Positions 6,836-16,758 of a DNA stretch of 64,000 nucleotides are shown here, in pieces. A program made the translations under genes and the position numbers. The notes under the pieces are model-generated. The model saw only the letters and a program-made list of their open reading frames with translations. It was not told the DNA's origin and ran no database searches. The DNA is from Paractinoplanes pyxinae (GTDB lineage Bacteria > Actinomycetota > Actinomycetes > Mycobacteriales > Micromonosporaceae): the NCBI RefSeq assembly GCF_026626335.1, contig NZ_JAPNTZ010000002.1, positions 372,001 to 436,000 on the forward strand. Reading direction: 5' to 3'. Within the stretch, counting starts at the first letter, position 1. Each line of letters begins with the position of its first letter.

Positions 6836-8827
6836 ATGTCCCTGGCTTTCCGAAGGCCCGTCGCCGTGGCCGTCATAGCGTTGAGCGCCGTCGCGGTCGT
6901 CCCCGCCGGCGCTGTCCAAGCCGCAACCGTCCCCACTGCCGCGCCCGCGGTCACCCGAGCCGCTCTCGACCCCGCGCTGGTGGCAGGCCGCGGCGCGTCC
7001 GTCGCCTTCCTCGAGCAAGAGGCGGAACGGGCCAAGACCAACGGCACGGTGATCGGGCCCGACCGCACCGCCTACACCCTGCCCGCCGAGGCGTCGGGCC
7101 GGTCGGCCGTGCGCCTCACCCCGGGCCAGTACGTCGAGTTCACGCTGCCGAAAGCGGCCAACGCGATCACCGTGCGCTACAGCATCCCCGACTCGGCCAC
7201 CGGCGGCGGCCTGACTGCCCCGCTCGCCGTCAAGGCCGGGAACACCAGCCGCACGATGACGCTGACCTCGCAGTACTCGTGGCTCTACAACCAATATCCG
7301 TTCACCAACGACCCCAACGCCGACCTGCTGCACCCGGACTGGTGGATCACCGAGTGCGCCTGCGTGCCCGCCGCCACCACGCCGGCTCCGGTGATCACCA
7401 AGCCGTTCCGGCCCAGCCATTTCTACGACGAGCAGCGCCTGTTGCTCGGCCGCACGGTCAAGGCGGGTGAGAAGGTGCGCCTCACCGCGTCGTCGGCGGT
7501 GCCCTGGACGGTGGTCGACCTGCTCGACTCGGAGCTCGTCGGACTTCCGTACGTCAATCTGCTGGCCGCCAACGTGCTGGCTTTCGGGGCCGATCCGACC
7601 GGCAAGCGCGACTCCGCCCCCGCCTTCGACAAGGCCATCGCCTTCGCCAAGAAGGCCAAGCTCAAGGTTTACGTGCCGCCGGGCGTCTTCCGGGTCGACC
7701 GGCACATCATCGTCGACGACGTGACGATCGAGGGCGCCGGCAACTGGTACACGGTCATCAAGGGCCGCACGGTGGCCCTCTCGACGCCGGCCGCCGACGG
7801 TTCGACCCACACGAGCGTCGGGTTCTACGGCAAGTACGCGGACGAGGGCGGCAGCCGCAACGTCCACCTCTCCGGCTTCGCCATCCAGGGCGACGTGCGC
7901 GAGCGCATCGACATCGACCAGATCAACGGGATCGGCGGCGCGATGAGCGACTCGACGATCAAGAACCTGTACATCCAGCACACCAAGGTCGGGCTCTGGT
8001 TCGACGGGCCGATGTCGAACGTACGGGTCGAGAACAACATCATCGTCGACCAGATCGCCGACGCCCTGAACTTCCACACGGGCGTCACCGGCTCGCTGGT
8101 GCGCAACAATTTCGTCCGCAACAGCGGCGACGACGGCCTGGCCATGTGGGCCGAGAAGACGACGAACGCCGGCAACACCTTCGACCGCAACACGGTGCAG
8201 ACGCCGGTGCTGGCCAACGGCATCGCGATCTACGGCGGGAAGGACAACGTCGTCTCGAACAACCTGATCGCCGACCCGATCCGGGAGGGCAGCGCGATCC
8301 ACGCCGGTTCCCGGTTCGGCGCCGAGCCGTTCGCGGGCACGCTCAAGATCACCAACAACACGACGGTGCGGGCGGGCACGTACGAGCTGAACTGGAACAT
8401 CGGGCTGGGCGCGATCTGGATTTTCGCGCTCGACCGCAGCATCGAGGCCGACATCCAGGTCACCGGCGACCACTACCTCGACAACACGTACAACGCGATC
8501 ATGATGGTCTCGGACTGGCCGGTGAAGGACCTGTACTCGATCCCGAACGTCCACTTCAAGGACGTGAAGATCGACGGCACGGGTACGAGTGTGCTCAGCG
8601 CACGCGTCGCCGGGGGCGCCAGCTTCGAGAACGTCGACGCCCGCAACGTGGGCGCGGTGCCGGTCAACAACTGCGGCTCGTTCGGCTTCACCCCGGCCGG
8701 CTCCGAGTTCACCGTGACCGACCGTGGCGGCAACGACGGCTGGCTCGCGCCGTGGCTGCTGCCCAACACCATCACCTGCGACGACCGCCCGCCGGTGGTC
8801 GCTCCGCCGGCGCCGGCTCCCTGGTAG
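6836..8827 (+). CDS. Secreted right-handed beta-helix protein, probable polysaccharide-degrading enzyme
   Basis: 663 residues from the ATG at 6836, preceded by AGAGAAGAG at suitable spacing; the frame extends 24 codons further upstream. A signal peptide ends near AVQAA. Residues about 60-240 form a carbohydrate-binding-like beta sandwich. Then comes FGADPTGKRDSAPAFDKAI, the entry motif of pectate-lyase-like beta helices, followed by helix rungs rich in NN and GN turns (VENNIIVDQ, VRNNFVRNSGDDGLAMW, VSNNLI). This architecture is common in GH55/GH87-like glucanases and mycodextranase-like enzymes of actinomycetes. The substrate cannot be told from sequence reading. A terminator hairpin follows. 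Confidence 0.75.
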   Translation: MSLAFRRPVAVAVIALSAVAVVPAGAVQAATVPTAAPAVTRAALDPALVAGRGASVAFLEQEAERAKTNGTVIGPDRTAYTLPAEASGRSAVRLTPGQYVEFTLPKAANAITVRYSIPDSATGGGLTAPLAVKAGNTSRTMTLTSQYSWLYNQYPFTNDPNADLLHPDWWITECACVPAATTPAPVITKPFRPSHFYDEQRLLLGRTVKAGEKVRLTASSAVPWTVVDLLDSELVGLPYVNLLAANVLAFGADPTGKRDSAPAFDKAIAFAKKAKLKVYVPPGVFRVDRHIIVDDVTIEGAGNWYTVIKGRTVALSTPAADGSTHTSVGFYGKYADEGGSRNVHLSGFAIQGDVRERIDIDQINGIGGAMSDSTIKNLYIQHTKVGLWFDGPMSNVRVENNIIVDQIADALNFHTGVTGSLVRNNFVRNSGDDGLAMWAEKTTNAGNTFDRNTVQTPVLANGIAIYGGKDNVVSNNLIADPIREGSAIHAGSRFGAEPFAGTLKITNNTTVRAGTYELNWNIGLGAIWIFALDRSIEADIQVTGDHYLDNTYNAIMMVSDWPVKDLYSIPNVHFKDVKIDGTGTSVLSARVAGGASFENVDARNVGAVPVNNCGSFGFTPAGSEFTVTDRGGNDGWLAPWLLPNTITCDDRPPVVAPPAPAPW

Positions 8828-8849
8828 CTCGTCGTCGTTGTGACGGAGT

Positions 8850-8882
8850 GCCGTCCCGCTCGAACGATTCGGGCGGGACGGC
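8850..8882 (+). terminator. Hairpin terminator after the beta-helix gene
   Basis: GCCGTCCCGC at 8850-8859 pairs perfectly with GCGGGACGGC at 8873-8882 around a 13-nt loop. It lies 22 bp after the beta-helix stop codon and ahead of the epimerase start. There is no strong T-run, as is usual in GC-rich actinobacteria. Confidence 0.75.
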
Positions 8883-8931
8883 CTGCTCTTGGTAGCCTTT
8901 TCGATCGGGAGTCGTCAGTCGGAGGGTTACG

Positions 8932-9819
8932 TTGAGTCACACGCTGCTGGTCACCGGTGGAGCCGGGTTCGTCGGTTCCGCCCTGATCAAGACCCTGCTG
9001 ACGGACTATCCGGCGGCGGCGATCGTCTCGCTCGACAACTACTTCACCGGCGTGCCCGAGAACCACGTCAACGACCCCCGGGTCACCTACCTCGACGGGT
9101 CGACGGCCGACCTGGCCAAGATCTGGGCCGATCGCGGGCTGCCCAGCCCCGAGATCGTCTTCCACCTCGGTGAGTACTCGCGGATCGTCACCTCGTTCGA
9201 GGACCACGACCTGACCTGGGACTACAACCTGCTCGGGACCAAAGAGGTGGTCAAGTTCGCCTCGGCCGCCGGGGCCAAGCTGATCTACGCGGGCTCCAGC
9301 TCGAAGTTCGGCAACGACGGGCAGGACGAGAACCTCAACCCGTACGCGTGGACCAAGGCCAAGAACATCGAGTACATCAGGAACTACTCGAACTGGTACG
9401 GCCTCGACTACGCGATCACGTACTTCTACAACGTCTACGGCCCCGGCCAGATCACCAGCGGCAAGTACGCGACGGTGATCGGCATCTTCGAGGACAAGTA
9501 CCTACAGGGTGAGCCGTTGCCGGTGGTCTCGCCCGGCACCCAGACTCGCGACTTCACCCACATCGACGACATCGTGCGCGGCATCGTGCTGGTCGCCCAG
9601 AAGGGCAGCGGCGACGGCTATCTGCTCGGGGCCGGGCACGAGTGGCCGATCATCGAGGTGGCGCAGATGTTCGGCGTGCCCTACGAGCTGACCCCGGCCC
9701 TGCGCGGCGAGCGCACCCGCGGCCAGGCCGACAACACCAAGGCGGCCGAGCTGGGCTGGCGGCCGGCACACCGGCTGGACGACTATGTCGCCGCGTTCGT
9801 GGCGGCCAACCCGCGCTGA
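8932..9819 (+). CDS. NAD-dependent epimerase/dehydratase (extended SDR)
   Basis: 295 residues, starting at a TTG at 8932 with a strong GGAGGG site 5 bp upstream. This decides for TTG, because homology begins immediately (TLLVTGGAGFVGS). The Rossmann motif TGGAGFVG, the catalytic YAWTK (YxxxK) and TYFYNVYGPGQ are those of nucleotide-sugar epimerases such as UDP-glucose 4-epimerase or dTDP-glucose dehydratase relatives. The usual SSS motif appears as AGSSSKFG. The sugar substrate is not determined. It stands alone on the + strand between a terminator and a divergent signalling pair. Confidence 0.85.
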   Translation: MSHTLLVTGGAGFVGSALIKTLLTDYPAAAIVSLDNYFTGVPENHVNDPRVTYLDGSTADLAKIWADRGLPSPEIVFHLGEYSRIVTSFEDHDLTWDYNLLGTKEVVKFASAAGAKLIYAGSSSKFGNDGQDENLNPYAWTKAKNIEYIRNYSNWYGLDYAITYFYNVYGPGQITSGKYATVIGIFEDKYLQGEPLPVVSPGTQTRDFTHIDDIVRGIVLVAQKGSGDGYLLGAGHEWPIIEVAQMFGVPYELTPALRGERTRGQADNTKAAELGWRPAHRLDDYVAAFVAANPR

Positions 9820-9986
9820 GCGTTCTTGTGTGAGGTCGCGCCGAGCCGGCGGAGCAGCGGGAACGCCCAGACGGCGCCCAGCGCGAGGGCCAGTGCGACG
9901 GTGCGGGCGTCGGCCCCGCCATGCCAGAAAAGCCCGGCGAGCCACGGCGTGACGACGACCGTACGAAGAAACAACGCGAATCCCAT
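9783..9986 (-). CDS. Possible small membrane protein
   Basis: 67 residues from an ATG at 9986, with two hydrophobic stretches (ALFLRTVVVTPWLAGLFW and VALALALGAVWAFPLL) and a basic, Ala-rich tail. It overlaps the last 37 bp of the epimerase on the other strand. It would otherwise leave the 222 bp between the epimerase and the histidine kinase empty. No family is recognised; it could be a chance frame in GC-rich DNA. Confidence 0.35.
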   Translation of the reverse strand: MGFALFLRTVVVTPWLAGLFWHGGADARTVALALALGAVWAFPLLRRLGATSHKNAQRGLAATNAAT

Positions 9987-10041
9987 GCCGATCGGTTGCC
10001 CGGGCGACTGACACGTTCGGGCCCGCCGTGGCCCGGAAGGG

Positions 10042-10692
10042 TCACTGGCGATAGCGGGGCAGCCGCACTTCCATCACCAATCCGGCCGGCGTCAGCGGTA
10101 CCGCCCGCACGGTCCCGCCGCGGGTGCGGATGAGCTGCCGGACGAGCCACAGACCGAGCCCCCGGTCGTCCGGCGGCGGACTCTGCCGGCGCATCGCCGT
10201 CATCAGCTCCGGCGTGGGACCGCCCTGGTCGGCCACGGTCAGCCGCAACCGGCGCCCGTGCAGCCCGGCCGACAACCGGATCCGCCCGGGGGAGTAGCGC
10301 ACCGCGTTGCCGACCAGGTTGATCAGGATCTGCCGGGTGTGCTGCGGATGCACGAGCCAGCGCCGGGCGGCCGAGCTGGCCCCCACGGCGAGCCGATCGC
10401 CGGGCGCGGTGGCCGCCACGACCGGCAGCACCTCGTCCAGCGGCGCCGGATCGGCCGGCAGGGTGTTGAGCTCGCGCGCGACCGCGGCCGCCTGGCGCAG
10501 CACCGACTCGGCGTGCGAGACGTGTTCGGCGGCCAGCTGGGCCAGCGCCGCCCGGCGCTCCGGGCTGGGCTGGTCCTCCAGAGCCCGTAGCAGCGAGGTC
10601 AGGGTGGCCACCGGCGGCCGCAACTCGTGGCAGACGCTGCGCAACGCCAGCAGCGCGGGCTCCGGCTCAGGTCGGCGTGGCCTCAAACGCAT
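10042..10692 (-). CDS. Sensor-less histidine kinase
   Basis: 216 residues from the ATG at 10692. Only the transmitter is present: a dimerisation/phosphoacceptor helix with SVCHELRPPVATL (the phospho-accepting His is in CHELR), then an ATPase domain with ILINLVGNAVRYSPG (N box), VADQGG (G1) and GLGLWLVRQLI (G2). There is no membrane segment or PAS/GAF input domain, so input must come from a partner protein. It is divergent from the LuxR-type response regulator, with only 30 bp between the two starts, so they probably form a two-component system. Confidence 0.8.
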   Translation of the reverse strand: MRLRPRRPEPEPALLALRSVCHELRPPVATLTSLLRALEDQPSPERRAALAQLAAEHVSHAESVLRQAAAVARELNTLPADPAPLDEVLPVVAATAPGDRLAVGASSAARRWLVHPQHTRQILINLVGNAVRYSPGRIRLSAGLHGRRLRLTVADQGGPTPELMTAMRRQSPPPDDRGLGLWLVRQLIRTRGGTVRAVPLTPAGLVMEVRLPRYRQ

Positions 10693-10722
10693 GAGTCGGC
10701 TTCCCTCGGGAATGCGCGCGCC

Positions 10723-11361
10723 ATGCGTGCAGGCATCCGGATCGCCATCGTCGACGACCATCCCCTCTTCGTGCGTGGACTCGAGCTGCTGCTGCCCGAG
10801 GTGAGCAGCGGCCGGGCCACCGTGGTCGCCAGCACCAACGACGCCGCGGCGGCGGCCGGCCTGGTCCGCCGGGTCGTGCCCGACCTGGTCATGGTCGACC
10901 TGCACATGCCACCGCCGGGCGGGGTGCGCGCGATCGCCGCCATCCGGCACGAGGCGCCGCGCGTACGGGTGCTGGCGATGTCGGGTGACGACGACCCCGG
11001 GCCGGCCGTGCAGGCGTTGCGGGCTGGGGCGGAAGGCTTCCTGCCCAAGAGCAGCGAGCCGGCCGACCTGCTGCAGCCGTTGCTGGCCGCGCTGGACGGC
11101 TGGGTCGTGCTGCCGTCGGAGCTGCTGGCTGCCGTGATGGCCCAGGCGCCCGGGCCGCGGCGGATCGGTGTGCCGCTGTCCGAGGAGGAACGTGACCTGC
11201 TGCAGCTGATCGCGGCCGGGGTGTCGACGACCGAGATGGCCGGGAAGCTGCACGTCTCGGAGCGGACGGTGAAGCGGCAGACGGCCACGCTGCTGCGCAA
11301 GCTGCGCGTCTCGAGCCGGGCCGAGGCGGCCGCGCTCGCCGGCAGTGCCGGGCTGCTCTGA
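10723..11361 (+). CDS. NarL/LuxR-family response regulator
   Basis: 212 residues from the ATG at 10723. The receiver domain (about 1-120) has the acidic pair IVDDHP, the phosphorylated Asp in DLVMVDLHMPPPGG, and the K of GFLPKSS. The C-terminal LuxR helix-turn-helix (about 150-212) carries LSEEERDLLQLIAAGVST, followed by HVSERTVKRQTATLLRKL. It is likely a DNA-binding partner of the sensor-less kinase encoded divergently. Targets are unknown. Confidence 0.88.
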   Translation: MRAGIRIAIVDDHPLFVRGLELLLPEVSSGRATVVASTNDAAAAAGLVRRVVPDLVMVDLHMPPPGGVRAIAAIRHEAPRVRVLAMSGDDDPGPAVQALRAGAEGFLPKSSEPADLLQPLLAALDGWVVLPSELLAAVMAQAPGPRRIGVPLSEEERDLLQLIAAGVSTTEMAGKLHVSERTVKRQTATLLRKLRVSSRAEAAALAGSAGLL

Positions 11362-11398
11362 CTCACCATGGCCCAGCGCGTTCCCGGCGGCCTCCCGA

Positions 11399-12643
11399 TC
11401 AAACGGTGAATGTGCGGATGATCAGGAACATATTGAGCGCGATGATGAGCCCTGCCGCCAGCACGGCGATCGCCGTCGTCACCGGGTGGTTGGTCTGGTC
11501 GCCCATGATGTCGCGGCGGCGGGTCAGCCAGATCAACGGGATGAGGGCGAACGGCACCCCGAACGAGAGCACCACCTGCGACCAGACCAGGGCGGCAGTG
11601 GGGTCGGCCCCGACCAGCAGAATCACCATGGCCGGGGTCATCGTGACCAGGCGGCGCAGGGTCAACGGGATCGTGCGGCCGATGAACCCCTGCATCACCA
11701 CCTGACCGGCGTACGTACCGACGCTCGAAGAGGCGAAGCCGGAAGCGAGCAACGCGATCGCGAAGGCCAGCGCGGCGTACTTGTCGAGGGTGACGCCCAG
11801 CCCGGCGTGGATGCCTTCCAGCGTGTCGGTGCCCGGGATGCCACTGCCGAAGAACAGCCGGGCCGCGATCGTCAGCATCACCAGGTTGACCAGCCCGGCC
11901 AGACCCAGGGCGACCAGCGTGTCGACCCGCTGGCAGCGCAATACCGTACGCCGCTCGGCCGGATCGGCGGCGGCCGGAGCTCGCGACTTGGTCAGCGCCG
12001 AATGCAGATAGATGACGTGCGGCATGACCGTGGCGCCCAGAATGCCGGTGGCCAGCAGCAGGCTGTCGGTGCCGGAGAACGTCGGCACCAGCCCGCCCGC
12101 GATCCCGGCCACGTCGGTGCCGGCCCGCAACGCGTCGTAGATGAAGCCGAGCAGGATCACCCCGAGCAGCCCGCCGATCACCGCCTCGAACCGCCGCACG
12201 CCCCGCCTCTGCAGCCCGAGCAGCGCGAACGCCACCACGCAGGTGATCAGCCCGCCCACCGGCAGCGGAATGCCGAAGATCAGGTACAGCGCCAGCGCGC
12301 CCCCGATGATCTCGGCCAGGTCGGTCGCCATGGCCACCAGTTCGGCCTGCACCCACAACACCCGCGACACCCGGCGGGGCAGGTGCTCACGGCACAGCTG
12401 CGGCAGGTCGCGGCCGGTGACCACGCCCAGCTTGGCCGAGAGCGACTGGATCAGCATGGCCATCAGGTTGGCGGCCACGATCACCCACACCAGCTGATAG
12501 CCGAAGGTGGCCCCACCGGTGAAGTTGGTGGCGAAGTTCCCGGGGTCGGCGTAGGCGATGGCAGCCACAAAGGCCGGCCCGAACCAGGGCGCGACCCGCG
12601 CCACCTGTCGCTTGATCGGCAGCGCGACGTCGAGAACCACCAT
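11399..12643 (-). CDS. mntH: Nramp-family manganese/divalent metal transporter MntH
   Basis: 414 residues from the ATG at 12643, the usual length for bacterial MntH with 11 membrane helices. The metal-site motif of helix 1, ADPGNFATN, and that of helix 6, MPHVIYLHS, are intact. It is a proton-coupled importer of Mn(II), and less well of Fe(II), in the cytoplasmic membrane. It is divergent from a manganese catalase across a 170-bp shared control region, so the pair links Mn uptake to peroxide defence. No MntR or riboswitch could be recognised in the gap. Confidence 0.92.
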   Translation of the reverse strand: MVVLDVALPIKRQVARVAPWFGPAFVAAIAYADPGNFATNFTGGATFGYQLVWVIVAANLMAMLIQSLSAKLGVVTGRDLPQLCREHLPRRVSRVLWVQAELVAMATDLAEIIGGALALYLIFGIPLPVGGLITCVVAFALLGLQRRGVRRFEAVIGGLLGVILLGFIYDALRAGTDVAGIAGGLVPTFSGTDSLLLATGILGATVMPHVIYLHSALTKSRAPAAADPAERRTVLRCQRVDTLVALGLAGLVNLVMLTIAARLFFGSGIPGTDTLEGIHAGLGVTLDKYAALAFAIALLASGFASSSVGTYAGQVVMQGFIGRTIPLTLRRLVTMTPAMVILLVGADPTAALVWSQVVLSFGVPFALIPLIWLTRRRDIMGDQTNHPVTTAIAVLAAGLIIALNMFLIIRTFTV

Positions 12644-12813
12644 GGCCGCCTCTGTCCCCCGTTCCGGTGACCTGACCGGGCCAGACCGGGACCCGTACGG
12701 GCCAGGTTCGACGCCGGGTGGTTCGGCACGAGCGGGCCACCGGCTGACCCGCCAGGGACATGCCTCCGGGTAGGTGGGTTGGCGTACCGCTTCCACCGCT
12801 TTTGGAGGACGTC

Positions 12814-13728
12814 ATGTTCAAGCACGTCGATTACTTGCAGTTCCAGGCCAAGCCGGAGAAGCCGGACGCGTTCTTCGCGGCGAAGCTCCAAGAGCTCGTG
12901 GGCGGCCAGTTCGGCGAGATGACCGTGATGATGCAGTACCTGTGGCAGGGCTGGTCGTGCCGCGTGCCCGGCAAGTACAAGGACATGATCATGGACATCG
13001 CGACCGAGGAGATCGGTCACGTCGAAATGCTCACGACCATGCTGGCCCGCCTGCTCGAGGGCGGCCCTGCCGAAGCCACGGAGAAGGCAGCCGCGGCCAA
13101 CCCGGTGCTGGCGGCCGTGCTCGGCGGCCAGAACCCGCAGCACTCGATCGTCACCGGCGGCGGCCCCATGCCGACCAACAGCCAGGGCGTGCCGTGGCAG
13201 GCCGGCTACATCGTGGCCAGCGGCAACCTGCTGGCCGACTTCCGCTCCAACGTGGCCGCCGAGGCCCAGAGCCGCCTGCAGACCAGCCGCGTCTACAACA
13301 TGACCGACGACCGCGGCGTCAAGGACATGCTCCAGTTCAACCTGGCCCGCGACACCTACCACCAGCAACAGTGGCTGCTGGGCATCGAGCAGCTGATCGA
13401 GGACGGCTTCACCGACAGCCCGATCGAGCAGAGCAACGGCGACGTCGAGAAGGACTTCGCCCGCCGCACGTTCTACAGCTTCGACCCCGAAAGCCAGGCC
13501 GCCGAAGGCCGCTGGGCCCGCGGCGAAACCCTCCTGGGCGACAAGATCGAGTACGTCCCCGACGCCCAGCCCCTGACCGACGACAAGCCCCTAGGCCCCG
13601 CCCCCGACCCCAAGCTGTTCGTCACCTACGACGGCTCCCAGGGCAAGGGCAAGCCCGGCACCGGAGCCGGCGCCCACGCCCAAGGCATGGCCAACGTGGT
13701 GAACAAGATCAAGGGCGCCCTCGACTAG
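12814..13728 (+). CDS. Manganese (non-haem) catalase
   Basis: 304 residues from the ATG at 12814, with TGGAGG 7 bp upstream. It dismutates hydrogen peroxide with a di-manganese centre. All five expected ligands are visible: E35 in GQFGEM, E66 and H69 in EEIGHVEM, E150 in AAEAQSR and H183 in RDTYHQQQ. The Gly/Lys-rich C-terminal tail (GKGKPGTGAGAHAQG) is common in the family. It is divergent from mntH, consistent with dependence on imported Mn. A strong hairpin follows the stop codon. Confidence 0.95.
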   Translation: MFKHVDYLQFQAKPEKPDAFFAAKLQELVGGQFGEMTVMMQYLWQGWSCRVPGKYKDMIMDIATEEIGHVEMLTTMLARLLEGGPAEATEKAAAANPVLAAVLGGQNPQHSIVTGGGPMPTNSQGVPWQAGYIVASGNLLADFRSNVAAEAQSRLQTSRVYNMTDDRGVKDMLQFNLARDTYHQQQWLLGIEQLIEDGFTDSPIEQSNGDVEKDFARRTFYSFDPESQAAEGRWARGETLLGDKIEYVPDAQPLTDDKPLGPAPDPKLFVTYDGSQGKGKPGTGAGAHAQGMANVVNKIKGALD

Positions 13729-13746
13729 TGATCCCCTACTACTCAA

Positions 13747-13771
13747 GGCCGGGCGGGCCTCCCGCCCGGCC
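13747..13771 (+). terminator. Terminator after Mn catalase
   Basis: GGCCGGGCGGG pairs with CCCGCCCGGCC around a 3-nt loop 18 bp after the catalase stop. Flanking ACTAC and GTAGT extend the stem imperfectly. It marks the left edge of ordinary chromosome before the decayed island DNA. Confidence 0.8.
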
Positions 13772-13814
13772 CAAGTAGTTGCGGCACTTCTTCACCGGAA
13801 TCGCTGCATGCGCC

Positions 13815-14270
13815 GGTTGTCAGGCTCGGACCAAGCAGAGCGAGACAACCGCGATTCCATCAGCGCGGCGGTATGCCTCAAACCCGGTGGTGATGACCGC
13901 CGCATCGAGCAGATCGCCGCCGAGTTTGTCCGCGCAGCCAGGCGAAGTGACGGACATCGTCATCGCTCACCGACTAGACAGCTTGACCTCGAGCGCCACG
14001 ATCCGTTGATCGGCGCGCTGGATAGTGAGGTCCACCTCGTGCCGGCTGTCTCAGGTGCGTAGGTCATGAACAGTGGCTTCAGCTGCCTGCGCGTAGATCC
14101 GCACGCTGAGCGTTACCAGCGACTCGAACAGGGCGCTCAGCAGGGGACCGAGCCGGCGTACCGGCGCTGAATCGTCGATCAGTACAGGTACGTCTACACC
14201 GAGCAGCCGGGCGGCGAGCGCCGGGTCGGCGAGGTGGTGTTTCGGCGCGGCACCGAGTGTGCTAGATGCG
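13815..14270 (-). pseudogene. Decayed 3' part of a DUF4143-type ATPase gene
   Basis: Base-by-base similarity to 22712-23170 is plain, for example GCGGCGGTATGCCTCA, GAGCGCCACGATCCGTTGAT and ACACCGAGCAGCCGGGCGGC occur in both. The left copy has small insertions and deletions and a premature stop, lacks the whole N-terminal ATPase half, and ends at a junction (about 14266) directly beside a tRNA-Arg fragment. It is the non-functional duplicate of the intact gene at 22717-23991. Confidence 0.85.
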
Positions 14271-14283
14271 ACGTGGGCCGCAG

Positions 14284-14321
14284 GCCCTTGTAGTCCAAGG
14301 GATAGAGCATCGGTTTCCTAA
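14284..14321 (+). pseudogene. 5' half of a tRNA-Arg(CCT) gene, remnant
   Basis: 38 nt matching the intact tRNA at 24265 from its first base through the anticodon loop (GGTTTCCTAA), with about four mismatches in the acceptor and D arms. The 9 bases before it (GGGCCGCAG) are also shared. After CCTAA the similarity stops abruptly, so the break is in the anticodon loop, a common recombination point for tRNA-targeted elements. Confidence 0.85.
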
Positions 14322-15144
14322 TGTGGATGGACCCCGATTCCCTACGCGAACTAGCAGAAGCACCCAGCAAGGGCCCCTCTGTTACAGAGCACTCGCTCGA
14401 GGTGTGCTCCGCGGGTCGAGCGATCGACGGCCAGCGGTGAGCCGACTTCAGACCCGCCCGGATCGTAGATCCAGGGAGAGGTTCGAACCCGGGGGACCGG
14501 ACGTTGCAGCATGCGAACCGCTCGATTGTTATCGCGGCTGTTCCGCTACGGGTTCTAGCAAGGTCAGAATCTCGTGACACCGGTCAGGCGGCCTCGCCGC
14601 GCGGCTCGAAAACCACTTTGAGGCCCACGTCCGGCGCGGTCGCCAAGCGTTCCGTCACCGCCAAGGTCGAAATGGTTCGGCCGGCCACGAATCGGGCAAC
14701 CGCGGACTGCATCATGCCCGATGCGTTGCCCGCTGCGCCTGGCTCGAGCAGCGAAGGGCTCATGAAGCTCGCCAACTGAACGGACGAGCTCGAACTCCAG
14801 CCGCGCAGCGTTGTAAGCGTCAGCTGCGCCGGGCTCAGCCATCCGCCGTTCCCGCATCGCGGGCCCAACCGCCGCCTTCACTCAAGACCTCGCAGTCCTA
14901 ATCCACGACCTTTTGGCCTAATCGATGCATCGCACCAACGCACTGCACGCCCGGCCGATTTCCCGTTCGTCCCGCTTACGCCTCGTGTGGAAGATCGTCA
15001 ACAGCGGTGGTCAAGGCGAACCGCAACCTTACGCTGTGCGGCAAGCCACGGTCCATCGGCCGGATCGTCGTGGCAGCTTGCGGGTCGTGTCGGATCCGTG
15101 CGATGCACATGCCAGGATGGAGCCCTTACGCTGAGAACTGAGGG
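14322..15144. other. Non-coding, decayed island DNA
   Basis: No intact gene. It holds the remnant XRE-type antitoxin described separately (14584-14881) and otherwise unrecognised sequence. A short GGTTCGAACC at about 14479 resembles a tRNA T-arm but is not part of a foldable tRNA. The last 100 bp must contain the hsdM promoter, but I cannot pick it out. Confidence 0.5.
14584..14881 (-). pseudogene. Frameshifted XRE-family helix-turn-helix (antitoxin-like) remnant
   Basis: Two overlapping minus-strand frames together give one recognisable protein. The first supplies AYNAARLEFELVRSVGELHE. The second supplies GMMQSAVARFVAG, then STLAVTERLATAPDVGLKVV and FEPRGEAA. This is the layout of short XRE regulators of HigA type (about 95-110 residues). 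The frame shift falls near 14755, so no single frame encodes the whole domain. It has no adjacent toxin gene. Confidence 0.6.

Positions 15145-16729
<1,585 letters not shown>

Positions 16730-16758
<29 letters not shown>

Noticed and set aside
6776..8554. 592-codon minus-strand open frame opposite the beta-helix gene
   Set aside because: Composition (Val/Asp/Arg runs) is that of a reverse-strand shadow; the plus strand has a signal peptide and beta-helix motifs.
14473..14500. tRNA-like T-arm (GGTTCGAACC)
   Set aside because: No acceptor, D or anticodon arm folds around it, and it is about 150 bp from the 5' tRNA fragment; at most a worn 3' remnant.
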